Shown: positions 63,677 through 64,000 of the stretch, one piece after another
How the letters are laid out: the number at the start of each line of letters is the position of its first letter
How positions within the stretch are numbered: position 1 is the first letter of the stretch
Assembly (NCBI RefSeq): GCF_918797505.1
Contig: NC_092799.1
Location: 13,974,295-14,038,294, forward strand
Direction: 5' to 3'
DNA length: 64,000 nt
Origin: Bemisia tabaci
Lineage: Eukaryota > Arthropoda > Insecta > Hemiptera > Aleyrodidae
Made by a program: the position numbers and the translations under genes
Notes under the pieces: model-generated
Told to the model about the DNA's origin: nothing
Database searches by the model: none
What the model saw: the letters and a program-made list of their open reading frames with translations, nothing else

Positions 63677-63707
63677 TTTTTTTTTCTTTCTTTCTTTTTT
63701 TCTTTCT
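63677..63707. repeat. T/CTTT simple repeat
   Basis: Pyrimidine-only low-complexity run of tttctttctttc type. Confidence 0.8.
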
Positions 63708-63734
63708 TAATTGAACAATTCACCTTCTGATGCG

Positions 63735-64000
63735 TCTGCAGCAATTGTTGTTACGAATATGTTGTGCGTGCTGATCTCAGCCCATTACATACTTGACTCT
63801 CTGAAGGCGTTTTATGAGCGGAAGTAGAGCACCCTGCTGGAGAATACCAGAAGTCAGATGGAATGAATTTCTCAGTCCCTACTTCGTTGGTTCTCCGACA
63901 GACTGCGCCACTTTCGCACATAAAACGCCTTCTGGGAGTTGAGTATGTAATCAGCTGAAATCAGCTTGCACAACATATTTGTAACAACAATTGCTGCAGA
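63735..64000. mobile_element. Terminal-inverted-repeat element at the window edge
   Basis: tctgcagcaattgttgttac...gaaggcgttttatgagcg (63735-63820) pairs with cgcacataaaacgccttctg...aacaattgctgcaga (63915-64000) at roughly 88% by eye. The unpaired centre is about 94 bp. The arms may extend past the end of the window. Confidence 0.85.

Larger units (their letters stand above)
59726..63734. other. Upstream of the first exon found; no further exon identified
   Basis: I looked for the missing FISSTF-type N-terminal segment on the minus strand and did not find it. Perfect gtaagt donors exist (for example 63134-63139 on the minus strand), but the frame before that one has a stop. It holds the repeats listed at 60297, 61455, 61507 and 61971, plus G and C runs at 61096 and 61217. 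Confidence 0.45.

Noticed and set aside
1..64000. CRISPR arrays, bacterial operons, integrated phage
   Set aside because: No regularly spaced direct repeats, no ribosome-binding sites and no prokaryotic gene density; the repeats here are inverted and dispersed, as in animal genomes.

Overview
The window is animal nuclear DNA, almost certainly from an insect. It is AT-rich, has GT-AG introns, is crowded with short inverted-repeat (MITE/foldback) elements, and shows no bacterial operon structure. The repeat style suggests a hemipteran such as a whitefly, but that is only an impression.

Two protein-coding genes can be supported, and they point towards each other. On the plus strand, one very large 3' exon (10517-14105) encodes about 1195 residues of an uncharacterised Ser/Thr-rich protein with one transmembrane segment. 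Its upstream exons were not found. On the minus strand, a gene of at least 34.6 kb runs from 59725 down to 25142. I rebuilt 26 coding exons from splice sites and reading phase. They join without a break into 1545 codons plus a stop, and encode a STAND-class NACHT-WD40 protein of the NWD1/NWD2 type. The order is: N-terminal NWD module (exons 1-5), NACHT NTPase (exon 6, P-loop GNHGSGKT and Walker B IDD), helical linker (exons 7-11), about a dozen WD40 blades (exons 12-22), and a basic/Ser-rich tail (exons 23-26). The first coding exon(s) lie upstream, probably beyond the window.

Layout: 1-10.5 kb is repeat-rich and has no recognisable gene. 10.5-14.1 kb is the big plus-strand exon. 14.1-25.1 kb is the convergent intergenic/UTR region and contains a GTCCA-array foldback element. 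25.1-59.7 kb is the NACHT-WD40 gene, with introns full of mobile elements. 59.7-64 kb is its upstream side, again repeat-rich, and the window ends inside or at the edge of another terminal-inverted-repeat element.

The most distinctive structure is a set of nested foldback elements: a family built around a perfect 76-bp palindrome, a composite element present in opposite orientations on both sides of exons 6-23, a foldback whose arms are arrays of GTCCA motifs, and a TATA box with a signal-peptide-like exon hidden in an intron. Every exon call is a manual splice prediction without transcript support. No cDNA, homology search or folding calculation was run.
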